Assembly (NCBI GenBank): GCA_033297205.1
Contig: MU859140.1
Span: 80,438-144,437 of the forward strand
From: Pseudoneurospora amorphoporcata
Lineage: Eukaryota; Ascomycota; Sordariomycetes; Sordariales; Sordariaceae
DNA length: 64,000 bases
Direction of reading: 5' to 3'
In this document: piece by piece, positions 1 through 11,200 of the stretch
How the letters are laid out: every line of letters begins with the position of its first letter
How positions within the stretch are numbered: position 1 is the first letter of the stretch
The notes under the pieces: generated by a model
The model's database searches: none
Told to the model about the DNA's origin: nothing
The model's input: the letters and a program-made list of their open reading frames with translations, nothing else
Made by a program: the position numbers and the translations under genes

Positions 1-773
1 CTAGCCATATGGCCATGGTTCACATTTCGTTGGAAATACTCATTTTTAGGCGGAAGAGCAGGTGATATGTTGGTTGCTGAAGAAGCCCAGTCTGAATTCG
101 TGTGCTGGTCCATGGCTGACGAGCTCTGATGGTGTGAATGGTGCCCCTGCTGCTGATGATGGTGGGACTGGATATGCTGAAGAGAAGGCAGAGCCTGGTG
201 TTGCGATTGCGGTTGTTGCGAGCGGGAATCAGGAATGAGGAGGATGGCAGCATCATGGGGAGCGCCTTGAAAGATGGACCGAGACTCGATGGTTACCTGG
301 TGAGAAGCGGATGAGGCGGGTGTCTGGCCCTGAGAGGAGGTCGAATGGCCTGGAGTGGGCAGATCATGATGGTCTTTGGGGGTGCTGAAGCTAGGCAAGC
401 GGTTTCGGGGAACGTAGGAGGCCGAATGCCGCTTTTTATGGCGTGATAGGAGATCGGCGCGAACGAACTGCTGTTCGCAGCCTTGAGAATCGCATCGGTA
501 TATCTCCTTGGGATCATGGTTGAGCTGATGGCGTTGGAGATGCTCTGCCCTGGAATACACCTTGTTGCAGTCCTCATAGTTACAGGCGAAACGCTTAGTC
601 GCGCCTTTACGGCTTGCGCGCTTATACGACGGGCCGGGGGATGGTGAGGCGGCAGAGGGAGTAGAACGCGGGATGGTGCCGGCAGTGGTAATTGCGCCGG
701 TGGGAGTTCCGGTGGCATGAGGGCCGGGGCCTTCGGGGAGCGGGAGTTGTTGTTGTTGCTGCTGGACCGACAT
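1..773 (-). CDS. C2H2 zinc-finger transcription factor, 5' part (cut by window edge)
   Basis: The reading frame starts at the ATG at 773-771 and stays open for 257 codons to the left edge, so the C-terminal part is missing from the window. A short Q-run (residues 4-9) and a Pro/Ser/Thr-rich stretch are followed by a basic segment and two classical C2H2 fingers: C64, C69, H82, H86 and C94, C99, H112, H116. After the fingers comes a low-complexity Ser/Gln/His-rich region with His and Gln runs near residues 220-230. An N-terminal C2H2 pair followed by a long tail is the layout of fungal Adr1-like regulators, which bind DNA in the nucleus; the regulatory domain that would confirm this lies outside the window. 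Targets cannot be inferred. No intron is needed in the visible part. Confidence 0.85.
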   Translation of the reverse strand, partial: MSVQQQQQQLPLPEGPGPHATGTPTGAITTAGTIPRSTPSAASPSPGPSYKRASRKGATKRFACNYEDCNKVYSRAEHLQRHQLNHDPKEIYRCDSQGCEQQFVRADLLSRHKKRHSASYVPRNRLPSFSTPKDHHDLPTPGHSTSSQGQTPASSASHQVTIESRSIFQGAPHDAAILLIPDSRSQQPQSQHQALPSLQHIQSHHHQQQGHHSHHQSSSAMDQHTNSDWASSATNISPALPPKNEYFQRNVNHGHMA

Positions 774-2333
774 GTTTGGCTGGTGGTGGTCTCGGTGGGC
801 GAGGTGAGGTGTCACCCACTACATGCGCAATCGCTACAGGAGGTAAGAATGCATGCTCATTACCGTGTGCATATGCAAGTCGTTTGTTAGCAGTTGAGAC
901 GGCTGCTTTTGGTCATGTCGGGAAATCGTATGGCTTGGTGTGGGGAGGGCCTGTGTGGTTGTGGAACGGAGGACAAAAAGGAAGTGGACGATGGACGTTG
1001 GAGAAAAAGGTGGAGGAGGAGCCAGACGGAAGAGACGACGACGGGACGGGACTCGAGAGCTGGACGGGACGAGGCCCTCCACATTCGGACTGGGGATTGT
1101 CGGACCCGACGTGTGGGGGGATGAAGTGAGTGCCTGCACCGCTGCACACCAAAAACTAACCGCCGAAGAAGATGGCTGGCAGCGGGCATTCGATCCCCGC
1201 CTCCAGGGGCAAGTCTGCCTGAACTGAAAGGAAAGCAGCGCAGCACCTCCACTCGGTTGCTGGCCGGTGTCATTACCCCCCGGCCGACCTCTCTCTCGTG
1301 CCTGCCCAGGCGCTGCCCACACTTTCCCCAGACGCGACCGCGACGGGGGCCAATGGACTGTCAGGGATCAGGGTTTACCCATACCCAGCTGTGCGGAGAG
1401 CGGGTTTGTGTACCCACACTGCCACACCAGCCAGAACGGTCGCTGAAGACTTCAACTGAGCCTGTCTTCCTCATTGTCTCTTCCACTTCTCTTTACTTCT
1501 TGAAATGTTCCATGGTTCTGATGTGTCCTCATAACTCTCGGCAACCAAACCACCAAGTGACATTCTCTCCCTTCCCACTTCTTTGCGAACTTGGACAGTC
1601 CTTATTTTCCATGCCATAGCTTGGCTCCTTGGGTCTTGGAGTCTCCAGCCCCCAGGAGCTGTCTGTGTCTTCAGCGTGGTATAGTCTAATGGCCAGCCCC
1701 ACAAATGAAGTTGAAACCTCATACACGGTGACTTGGGCCGGGCGTGGGGGTTCACTTGGAGGTGGAAAGCTTTTATTAACGAGTTGAGACTGTCTTGTCT
1801 CTTTTTGGTCACTTTCCCTCTTTTCTTCTTTACAGCTGTATCCTAGGCGGAAAATTCACTGACATCATCGCCTCCAATCCCATTCCTTGATGAATAGCAT
1901 TCATGCCTCAATGTTTTTTCTTCTTTCTCTTATCATTTTAACCGCCGGCACTTACCCCCTGTATATCTACCTCATTCATAATGCGGGTCACTCTCCAGAA
2001 AATTATAGGTGAGCTACGGTAAGACCCTGGACAACGATGCCGTGATGCGGCGTGTGCTTCATGCGCCCCTTGGTCTCCAGCTACATACGTGAGATATCAA
2101 CAACGACTTTCCGCGCTTTCCGCGCTCGATATCCTGTCTTATCAAGAGGTAAGCAGCGAAGCATCACAGCACTGTCTTGTCATCCACAGCTCCAGGCACC
2201 TTTGCTGTTTTATACCATCAATTTTGTGCACCTAACAGAACAGAAAAACAAATGCCATGAATCGTGTTTATGTGGTATCATCCAACACCTGAACCCTCAA
2301 ACTTTCCCAACAGCCAAATCCTTCCTCGTTTTC
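774..2333. other. Intergenic region, no gene seen
   Basis: This 1.56-kb stretch lies upstream of the zinc-finger gene and downstream of the YAR1-like gene. It probably holds the zinc-finger gene's promoter and a long 5' leader. Short open frames on both strands lack recognisable domains and overlap one another. I see no RNA gene or repeat. Confidence 0.5.
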
Positions 2334-2994
2334 CTAGTTTCGCGCCGACCCAGAACCCGAAGCCTCGGAAGTGTCGCCAACGGACATCTTGAACTCGACA
2401 TTTCCGTCATCATCCACCTTCAAGCCCTCGGCAGCGGCCTTGAGGCCTTCCGCCGTGTTCTTGTCCTCGAGACCACCCGCCTGCTCGAGGAAGTAATCCA
2501 CCACGTCGTGCTTCTCGCCAAAGCTGGCCAGGTCCAGAGGCACGTAATTCTTGTCGTTGGCCAGAGCCGGCGACGCACCAGCCGCCATGAGCAGCTTGAT
2601 TACGTCGAGATGGCCTCCGAGAGCGGCCCAGTGAAGACCAGTGTTGCCATACTCGTTGGCGGCGTCAATGTACGCCTGCTTCTCCTCCTTTGGCCGGGAG
2701 GTGAACTCTGAGAGGATAAGAGTGACGATATCTGTGTGCTGTCAGTGAAAAGACTCACACTCATATTTGCATGAGAGGAGGGGCTTCATCACACATACCC
2801 AAGTGGCCGTTGCCCGCCGCCATGTGCAAGCAAGTCGACCTGCCCTCATCCTTTGCGCTTGCAATGATCTCTGCAACCGAAACCTTCTCTCTCTCGGCAA
2901 GGTCAGTGAGCGTGGTGGCCAGGTCATCCTTCTCACCCGCGCGGGCGAAATAGATGAGATCGTCAATCTCCTCCTCGTTCAACTGAGGGGCCAT
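2334..2994 (-). CDS. Ankyrin-repeat protein, YAR1-like ribosome assembly chaperone
   Basis: Two exons, 2994-2799 and 2731-2334, are joined across a 67-nt intron (donor GTATGT, acceptor CACAG) to give 197 residues. Translation starts at MAPQLNEEEIDDLIYFARAG. The intron falls inside the first ankyrin repeat: 'CLHMAAGNGHL' is encoded before it and 'DIVTLIL' after it. A second repeat reads 'GNTGLHWAALGGHLDVIKLL' and a third, weaker one follows, then an acidic Gly/Ser-rich tail. Small size, two to three ankyrin repeats and an acidic N-terminus match yeast Yar1, which chaperones Rps3 during 40S subunit assembly. The family link is by architecture, so another small ankyrin protein is possible. Confidence 0.8.
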
Positions 2995-4537
2995 GTTGGT
3001 GATGGTGGTGAGGTGGGGTTGGAGATAAATTTGGTTGAGCTATATAAGTTGAGGGATATCTGAGTATGCTGGATATCGCCGAGAAAACAGGTGAATGATG
3101 AATGAGAGGCCAAAAGGAATGGTATCGTAGGGAGTGCTGGCAACTCGCAGACCGAGATCAACAACTGACATCAGAGAGACCCTCAGGCAGTGTTGTCGTT
3201 GCCTCTGCAAAATTTTTGGAGGGGTAAATTTTCTCCCAACTGTGCGCGGTTCACACTGTGGCTCCATACTGTGCTCCACCTTCCGCATTTGTCTCTTTTA
3301 CCCATTCACTGTCCAACGACAACAATGTTTCTTGGACACTCTCATTCGCAAGGTCTCTGCAGCTGTGGAACATCATGGGGATAGATGGATTATTTTCCGA
3401 GAGGGGTTATCCAGACGTTGAAACTATCTTTTGGGGCAGTAGAATACCTCTCGTTGGTGTCATTCCGATCCTTGATTTTTAAAAAGCCATGCATGCTTGC
3501 CTTCTTCTTTTCGTCGGCAGATATCGACTTCGTCGAAGCTTTCCAACCTTGGATTCTTGTGCCCACTTAGAGCTAAAAAAAGTGACAAATTGAAGATCTC
3601 TAGTTCGAAGGCTTATGGCTCCTGCCCATATTGATAGAGAGCAGAACCCGAATAACGCAACCCTGGATCAGGAAGGAACTATAGCAAGTACGTCTTCGAC
3701 ACCCTCCAAATCCCGCCGTACTCACGACATCAATTAAACTAAGACTTCCATTTTAATCCTACGTGTATCTGTCATAGTTCGATTCTTGTTCATCGCTCAG
3801 GCATAACATATTGCTTTACCACAACCCATCCTCGAAATGGCCAACTTCGTGCAGCCTCCGGCGGACGACAGGAGAAGCCCCTCCGCAAAGGACAAAGATA
3901 CTCGGCTAAAAGCCACCGAAAGTCAACCATCACATCCAAACCTGGTGCAGCACCACGAGCAATTTCTCATTAGGAGCGTGCCTGCCACTCAGAGCACCAC
4001 CTTCAGCCAGTCTTCGACATCCACTTTACAACTACCAAGACAACATTACCAGACGCCGTTCCCATCGTACCGAATGCCAACCGAGGCGTCCCAGAGAAGA
4101 GCTTCCATTATTTCAACTAGACAAGAAAACCCGCAGAAACACAAGTCAACAAGCCATAGATATGATAGATACTCCGACGGACATCATCCTCACTGTCCCC
4201 CGCATTTCATGACGAGTACCTCGGCATCAAGAGCTAGGGAGCTACCTCCCCAAAAGAACAAAGTTTGACATCTTGACTGAACACATTAAGGAGACTCAAG
4301 AGCATGAAGTTGGTGCCAAAGAAGGTAGCGGTCATGGATGGGTTCGTCGCGTTCCGGATGACTTCTTTCAGTGTATGTAACCAGAGGGACGCACACACAT
4401 CCATACGACCAACAAAAGGCCCTTTAACAATCCGAGGTCCAAGTACGGAGGGGAACATGGGATTAGCGACAAAACCTACTTAAGGTTCTGAGAAGTACGG
4501 TATTAAATGCCCCTGTTTTCTTCAAAAGCCCTGGAAC

Positions 4538-4538
<1 letters not shown>

Positions 4539-4588
<50 letters not shown>
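4539..4588 (+). repeat. Poly(A) tract, 50 nt
   Basis: An uninterrupted run of 50 A residues. It could be the tail of a retroposed sequence on the plus strand or a simple homopolymer. I could not identify an element upstream or a clear target-site duplication. Confidence 0.9.
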
Positions 4589-4590
<2 letters not shown>

Positions 4591-5215
4591 TGAGCAATTC
4601 GTTCTCTCTGTCAGTCAAGAATTGGGGTCTAACATCATCAAATTATTCTAGATACTACAAGTCTGTACCGTGTTGCTCAGCAGATTGAGAGGGAAATGGC
4701 TGGCTTTTACGCGGGAAGGGGGGATCACTTTTGATGATGAACTCCGTAACGGAAGGAGTCCATCCAACATGTGCATGATGTGATGACCTACGAGACTACC
4801 CACAAGTTCGGAGATAGGTCTATCAGGCTCTCAGAGCAGGAGACTGCCTTTTGGATTAATTCTGGGGTTTGACTACTCTGAAGAGTCTTCCAGTCTGTGT
4901 CAGCGGAGGCGGGTTGAAATGTTACACTAGAGGAGAAACTGTTTGTTTTGGACTCAAAACTCTTGGAACTGTGAAAGCAACCGCTTGTACCTCAGCCTGA
5001 TGTTGATCATGGCTTCAACACGCCAGCTTTGTATCTGCGAAGATGTCAATGGGACTTCCGAACATGCTTCCTTTTCCCGTTGCTTAATGTTGCATGCACA
5101 CGCATGCACCGCCACATCCCCTTTTCTTTACAATCCTCCCACAACCCGCTCAAGCAACCCCCAACACCAATACAGGTACTTAAAGCATAATTTGGGGTCA
5201 TCGTAATAACCAAAG

Positions 5216-5287
5216 TTTGATTAGCTCAGTTGGGAGAGCGTTGTATCCCAAAGGACGAAGGGTCAGGAGTTCCAATCTTCTATTGAA
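5216..5287 (+). pseudogene. tRNA-like remnant
   Basis: The segment has an excellent Pol III A box (TAGCTCAGTTGG at 5221-5232) and a D-arm-like stem (GCTC/GAGC). About 35 nt further on, AGTTCCAATCT is a poor match to the B box GGTTCGANTCC. The anticodon stem and the acceptor stem do not pair. I read it as a degenerate tRNA or a tRNA-derived repeat fragment. Confidence 0.3.
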
Positions 5288-5509
5288 TGAACATTCTTTG
5301 TGTTTCTTCTGATCTGAAGGAACACCTTGAGGGAATCTTTTTTTGAAAGTTCTTTTCTAACTTTTCTAAGTCTCAGTTTTTCTTTGTTTATCCTCTTAAA
5401 AAAAGAAAAAAAAAAACCTTTCTTTTTTTTCCCCCTCATTATGATATGTCCGAAACGACATGTTTTCCCCGAACCCGTCCCGACTCCCTTGTTAACACGA
5501 GTTCAAATA

Positions 5510-7298
5510 CTACCTGCTGTGGGATAACAGTCGCTCATCTAACCAGTTCGTGATATCGCCGAATTCATCAACGGCCTGTATTTCCGCCTTGACATTGAGC
5601 ATCAACATTCTCTGCAGTTCTAGCTTGTGCTCACGCCCTGCTGTGTCAATTCTAGCCGTAGTGCATATGTTTCGTAAAACGCTGACGGCCTTCTCCCTGT
5701 CTCCATCGCTGAGTGGCGATGTGCAGTCGCCTGCGTGACTTTTCGTTCTTCGAGTTCTCGGCCTCTTCACCGGGCGTTCGTCTTGGAATGCTGTGCAGTT
5801 TGACAAGTTAGCACAAGTCATGTACCTGCCTAACGAAACACTCACTATCTACAGAATAAGCGATTGATTCCTGACTCGAGAGGTCTTGGCTCGATTGGCT
5901 GTCCTGGCTGTTGGCGGAAAGATCTTGCGTTATCACTGTGTGCGAGAGGACATCACTACTGCGAATCCCAAGCCATCTTAACCTGGGCACTTTAGTGCGC
6001 TCCTCGTGATCAAGGCGCTGGCTGCCGTATTGGTAAGTCCGAAGAATAGAGATCCCATGGGGATCGAAGTCGACCAAAGCAAACATAGGTAAACGTGGTC
6101 GAACTGAATGGACTGTTGCGAGGAACTTTCGTGTAGCAAGGTCGGGATACCCCTTCCCCTGAAAGCGTAACCGTTAGCACCGTTGCTGTTGTAGAGGTTG
6201 GCATAGCCTTACAGTCACCAGAATCCCACTTCCTGCCCGAGAGACTGTATGGTAGAGTGAAGCAGACAGGGTTCGGAAAGTGGCCTGCCCGTATACGTCA
6301 GTGGAAAAGTCTTGGCAGGGATATACACAGGCGGACGAAGTCATGCCTCTTTCTCAATGACCAGAAGCCATTTCACGGATTGAAAGTCGATCCTGTCGAC
6401 TGCGCTGATTGATGGCAACAAAACACCCTGGAACAGTCAGTCGAGGGAGCTGCTGGGCGGGCAGAAATACTTACACTGTCAGAAGACTCGGCACAGTTGA
6501 TGCAGATACCTCCCCGCATCATAAGTTTCACCTGACCAGCAATGAGGCCCTTTGCGGTGGCTACCTAAAACACCATGAGCATCACGAGTGGTGGGGATTG
6601 ACCGGAAAGGTGTCGAATACGTACAATGTTCAGATCACCACGCCCTACTCCAAGTGTGAACGCAAGATTGTCCACCATCTCGTCGACCACGCTCTGTGAC
6701 CTGAACAGTTCCATGTTCTGGTAGTAAATGTTCCTGTTCGAGTTAGAAACAAATGTACATGTACCGGTATGAACACTGAAGGTAACGCACCTCTTGGTAA
6801 TAAGAGTTCCGGACAAGAGTGCTTCGTGAGAAAGCTCGATGATGCGGAACAAGGCTTCTGTATTCAACATGGTCAGTGCTGCAGAGCTTAGCCAACAACA
6901 ACTTGGTGGCGTGACTGACCAAATCTCCGGAGCTCTTGCGGGTTACGTCCCGGAAAGCGTACAGTATCCATATGCCGTCCATCTCTTGGGTTTGGGACAG
7001 AAGCAGTCGGGTTGAATGCCTGCTCGTTAGTCGACCGCCGATAGGGTATGATAATGGGACCCCCAACACTGACAGCATCCACGATGGTCTCGAACAAGGT
7101 TTCGATCTTTGCGAGGACATCATCGTTGGATTGGCTCTGTGGTATGAACACAATGTTACGAGGCAGCCTACTACTACCAGCTCTTACGGATGAAGGTCCG
7201 GGTTGTCTAAGAGGAGGAGAGAGTTGTCCATGGGCGTTGCTAGTCGTGGGCTGAGAAGGGCGATGGAGGAACTGGTTGCGTATCGGACAGAAATACAT
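5510..7298 (-). CDS. spo11: Meiotic recombination protein SPO11 (Topo VI A-like)
   Basis: Eight exons (7298-6920, 6857-6791, 6733-6625, 6564-6475, 6427-6347, 6284-6213, 6158-5846, 5790-5510) join in frame to 463 residues. SPO11 makes the DNA double-strand breaks that start meiotic recombination, through a covalent 5'-phosphotyrosyl intermediate. The winged-helix part contains 'KRNIYYQNMELF'; the second Tyr (about Y153) is the catalytic position. The Toprim part contains 'WLLVIEKEATF' (metal-binding Glu) and 'ALVDFDPHGISIL' (metal-binding Asp pair). The usual KRDIYY motif has Asn in place of Asp here. Intron 5 (6346-6285) appears to be a GC-AG intron with a good CTGAC branch site. A Ser/Gln/Asp-rich insert sits between the Toprim motifs and the C-terminal part. 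The gene is divergent from ERG7. Confidence 0.93.
6285..6346 (-). other. Putative GC-AG intron in SPO11
   Basis: Conserved SPO11 residues 'VIEKE' and 'ATFRTL' are separated by 62 nt that start GCATGA and end GGGCAG. A CTGAC branch motif lies about 12 nt before the acceptor. Reading through meets a stop at once. No GT donor keeps both flanking conserved motifs in frame, so a GC donor is inferred. Confidence 0.65.
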
Positions 7299-7888
7299 GC
7301 TTGCAACGAGCGGTAGTGAGAAGAGAAACGAATGGTGTCTAATAGTATACTTGTAGTTGTGATCGATGGAGTAACGCTACTTTAGCCTGAGCGAGGAGTG
7401 TAAGTTGAACGGCAGCTCCTCGTTGGAACCCGGGTCGAATTTTTGGCGGATAAGCAGAAGCTCGAATACAGCTTAATACTGAAGAAAATTTTCTCATCTT
7501 GGTGGCGAGCCCTGATGAAATTTCCAAAAGGGGAAATATCATAGGGAAGGAACCTCTCCTACTTCGAGGTGCTCCTTCCATGCTAGAGGCTGTTGATGTC
7601 TGACGGAATGTCGTTGCTATCATGATAGTAGACCCACTCGACTTACACGGCACAGTGCAAACTATACACCATCCGATCTGCATCTCCAGACCCCCTCTGC
7701 TTCCCCCACACCCCATGGCCCCCAAGATTCTTGGCGCTGTTGGCCCTGTCAATTGTGTCAAAGCTCCTACTTTACGTTCGGGAACACGACGCGACCCGTC
7801 CCCGATTGGACTGGCGCAGGGCCAATTCATTCAGGGGTAATGCTGTGTTGTCATCAGTTGCGCTGTGAATTATTCGTACTTACTCTCC

Positions 7889-7928
<40 letters not shown>

Positions 7929-7996
7929 CCATCTTTTGGTCTAGCGCCAGTTTTCTTTTCTTTATTCGTTTTCCAAGATCGAACTAACTCATCGTC
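7299..7996. promoter_or_regulatory. Divergent SPO11/ERG7 intergenic region
   Basis: This 698-bp gap must hold the promoters of both flanking genes. It includes a pyrimidine-rich stretch and a T37 tract at 7892-7928, about 70 nt before the ERG7 start codon. No gene is seen. Confidence 0.5.
7892..7928 (+). repeat. Poly(T) tract, 37 nt, upstream of ERG7
   Basis: A run of 37 T residues that ends 68 nt before the ERG7 ATG. It may lie in the core promoter or the 5' leader, where long dA:dT tracts are known to exclude nucleosomes. Confidence 0.9.
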
Positions 7997-10380
7997 ATGG
8001 CGAGGAAGCAGGCCACTGAAGCCCCGGCGGCCTCGAACGAATCATCCAAGAAACGGTCCAGCGCCGACAGCGATGATTACGATGCCAAACGACCCCGGCT
8101 ACAGGAGAGCACCGATAAGGCGCGTTGGCGTTTGAGCAGCGAAGGCGGCCGGCACACATGGCATTACCTCGAGGATGACGAGGCCGCAAAGAAATGGCCG
8201 CAATCATATGCTGACAAGTACTACCTGGGAATGCCTTTGGTAAACCGTCCAGCCGTAAGCTTACAAAATGCTGCTGTCACATGCTAACCTTGCGCACCAA
8301 CCTCACAGGAGCTCCCCGAACTACCCAAGGCGACAAACCCCCTCGATGCCGTACGGAATGGCCTTACTTTCTTCGAAAAGCTCCAGCTCCCCGAGGGCCA
8401 TTGGGGTTGCGAGTACGGCGGTCCCATGTTCCTCCTCCCCGGTGTCGTCATCGCCCGCTACGTCACCAAGAACCCCGTCCCCTGGTACTACGCCACCGAG
8501 ATCAAGAACTACCTGTTTGCACGAGCGAACCCCGTCGACGGCGGATGGGGGCTACACATCGAAGGCGAGAGCACTATGCTGGGAACGACGCTGAACTACA
8601 CGACATTGCGCCTCGTAGGCGTGGAGGCAGACCATCCGGTCATGGTGAAAGCGCGGGCAACAATGCATAAGATGGGAGGTGCTATTTGCGCACCACACTG
8701 GGCCAAATTCTGGCTCACGGTATTGGGCATCATGAAATGGGACATCGTCAACCCTGTCCCGCCCGAGCTCTGGCTTCTCCCCGACTGGGTGCCCATTGCG
8801 CCGTGGAGATGGTGGATTCATATGCGCCAGGTCTTCCTGCCCATGAGTTATCTATGGTCCAAGAAGTGGCAGGCGGAGGAGACGGACTTGATTCGGGAGT
8901 TGCGTAAGGAGTTATTCGTGGAGGACTGGGACAAGATTGATTGGGCTGGAAACCGCAACACCATTCATCCTAACGACAACTACCACCCAAAAACCGCCTT
9001 TCTCAACACGGTCAACTGGCTTCTCGTGAATATCTGGAACCCCGTATTCCGTACCAAGTACTTGGTAGACAAGGCAGAGAAGTGGGCGTCCGATCTTATC
9101 GACATGGAGGACGAAAATACCGATTATTCTGATCTGGCACCTGTCAACGCTGCGATGAACACCGTTTGTTGTTACGTTCGGGATGGGCCTGGCGCTTACT
9201 CCGTGCGAAGGCACGTGGAAAGGCTAGATGAGGTCCTCTGGGTAAACGCTGAGGGTATGCTTTGCAATGGCACAAATGGTGTGCAATGCTGGGACACTGC
9301 ATTCGCCATTCAGGCTATCATGGATGCTGGCTTGACGGAAGACCCACGCTGGAGGCCGATGCTAATCAAGTCATTGGAGTTTCTCGAGGATCAGCAAATT
9401 CGGGAGAACGTCAAGGATCAGGACAAGTGCTACCGCCATCCCCGCAAGGGTGCTTGGGCATTCAGCAACAAGGACCAAGGATATGCAGTCAGCGATTGCG
9501 TCTCTGAGGCATTGAAATCCGTCATCATCCTGCAGAAGACACCAGGCTTCCCTACTTTGATCGACGACCAGCGTATCTTTGATGCCGTTGACACCATGCT
9601 TACCTATCAGAACCCATCTGGTGCCTGCTCATCCTACGAGACCCCTCGGGCCGGACAGTGGATGGAGGTTCTGAATGCCGCAGAAGTGTTTGGCAACATC
9701 ATGGTTGAATTCGAGTATCCCGAATGCACGACGGCCGTTCTTACAACCCTCTCGCTCTTCAAGAAACACTGGCCCAATCATCGCACAGACGAGATTGACA
9801 GCTTCATCACCCGCGCTGTCAAGTGGATCAAGAGCGATCAGAAGCCTCATGGTGGTTGGTATGGAAACTGGGGCATTTGCTTCACGTACGCCACCATGTT
9901 TGCTTTGGAGAGCTTAGCTAGTGTCGGTGAAACGTATGAGACCAGTAAATATGCCAAGAAGGGATGCGACTTCCTCATCTCCAAGCAGAGAGAGGACGGT
10001 GGGTGGTCTGAAAGTTACAAGGTAAGTTTCGTCCTTGCATGTCACGGGCTGGGCTATGCCATTTTTATTTGATGCTAACCCGAGTCTAGGCTTGCGAGAC
10101 GGGCGAGTACGTTGAGCATCCAACTGGCTCCCAAGTGGTCATGACCGCCTGGGCGCTCATTGGGCTAATCAAGGCCAAATATCCCGATATTGAACCTATC
10201 AAGAAGGGCATCAAGTTGATTATGGATCGTCAACAACCCAACGGAGAGTGGCTGCAAGAGGCCATTGAGGGCGTCTTCAACAAGAGTTGCATGATCTCCT
10301 ATCCGAACTACAAGTTCGTCTTTCCACTGAAGGCTATGGGCTTGTTTGCCAAACGATACCCGGATGAGAAGGTCGTCTGA
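7997..10380 (+). CDS. erg7: Lanosterol synthase (oxidosqualene cyclase)
   Basis: Three exons (7997-8254, 8309-10021, 10090-10380) give 753 residues, the usual size for fungal ERG7. The enzyme cyclises 2,3-oxidosqualene to lanosterol in ergosterol synthesis, at ER or lipid-droplet membranes. The catalytic Asp motif, DCTAE in most family members, reads DCVSE here with the Asp at residue 482. QW-type repeats are visible throughout, for example 'LPEGHWGCEYGG', 'DGGWGLHIEGES', 'PHGGWYGNWG' and 'EDGGWSESYKACE'. The N-terminus has a Lys/Arg/Ser-rich extension (about residues 1-35), as in other filamentous fungi. Introns are 54 and 68 nt. The C-terminal exon was placed by the continuity of 'GGWSESYK' into 'ACETGEYV'. 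Confidence 0.97.
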
Positions 10381-11200
10381 ATGCTCGGCCGAAGGGGACA
10401 TTCCTAGATGACATTGCAAAACTTCGGTCGGAGGTATGATGATTAATGGCCTACATAATGTTAATACATATGATTCGACTTCAAGACACGGTTTCTTCTC
10501 ACGAAATCGGGATTCAAAAATGCAGGTAGGGGTGCAGAGCTGCAAGTTCACTGTACATGTTCGTGGCCCCCATCTGGCGGAAGTCTGTAATACCTTACCT
10601 ACCTATAGTGGCCTATCGAATTCCTTTGAGGACCGTATGGCAGGAGATTGGCCGTCTGCCTGTAAATTCCGGCGGGCATATATGTCGGTGTACCTGGTTT
10701 CCGAAAGACTCGGGCCTAAACGTAGCCACTCTGAACACCAATTTCTTGCGATGATACAGTATCTTCACTATTTCTTTTAGCCCTTTTCGAGATGTCCGTT
10801 GGCTTGGTTCCTGCTGTTGACTTGGCCATCAAGGTGCGCACTTGCTGGTCCCGCTACAGTGACACAAATTCTAGGACAGGAAGGCGGTGAAAGGAGCACC
10901 CGCATGTGCCTCCCCTTCTTGCCGGCAGAATCAAGGAATAACCCCACCACAAATGCATGTCCCAACGAAGCCAACAGCTCAGTTACGTACCCCCTGTGGC
11001 ATAAAGTGAGAGCTGTTTCTCTCCGTTTCCATCAACTGACACCTTTTTAAACCCAAACGCAATCTATCCTCTCCACCACGACACCTGTTTCGAGACCTCC
11101 GCTATCTCGTCGCAGTTACCATCCAACAGATTCCATACCTCGTACGCCGGAAAGATCATCCTAGTTTCGACACGAATAAATTTATCGACTCGAGACCAGA
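10381..11200. other. Intergenic ERG7/SGT1, no gene seen
   Basis: An 820-bp gap in a head-to-tail arrangement. It should hold the ERG7 3' end and the SGT1 promoter. Small open frames have no recognisable content. Confidence 0.5.

Larger units (their letters stand above)
2995..5509. other. Gene-poor 2.5-kb stretch, possibly with decayed coding sequence
   Basis: No intact gene is evident. A 143-codon plus-strand frame (3837-4268) is rich in Ser, Pro and Gln but has no domain. Protein-like fragments occur in other frames between about 4150 and 4380 and are interrupted by stops, which could mean a decayed gene. A 50-nt A tract (4539-4588) and a tRNA-like remnant (about 5216-5287) also lie here. 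Confidence 0.4.

Noticed and set aside
834..1322. Minus-strand frame of 162 codons upstream of the zinc-finger gene
   Set aside because: Overlaps several equal-length frames, is Ser/Pro/Arg-rich and low complexity, and lacks motifs. It is probably leader sequence.
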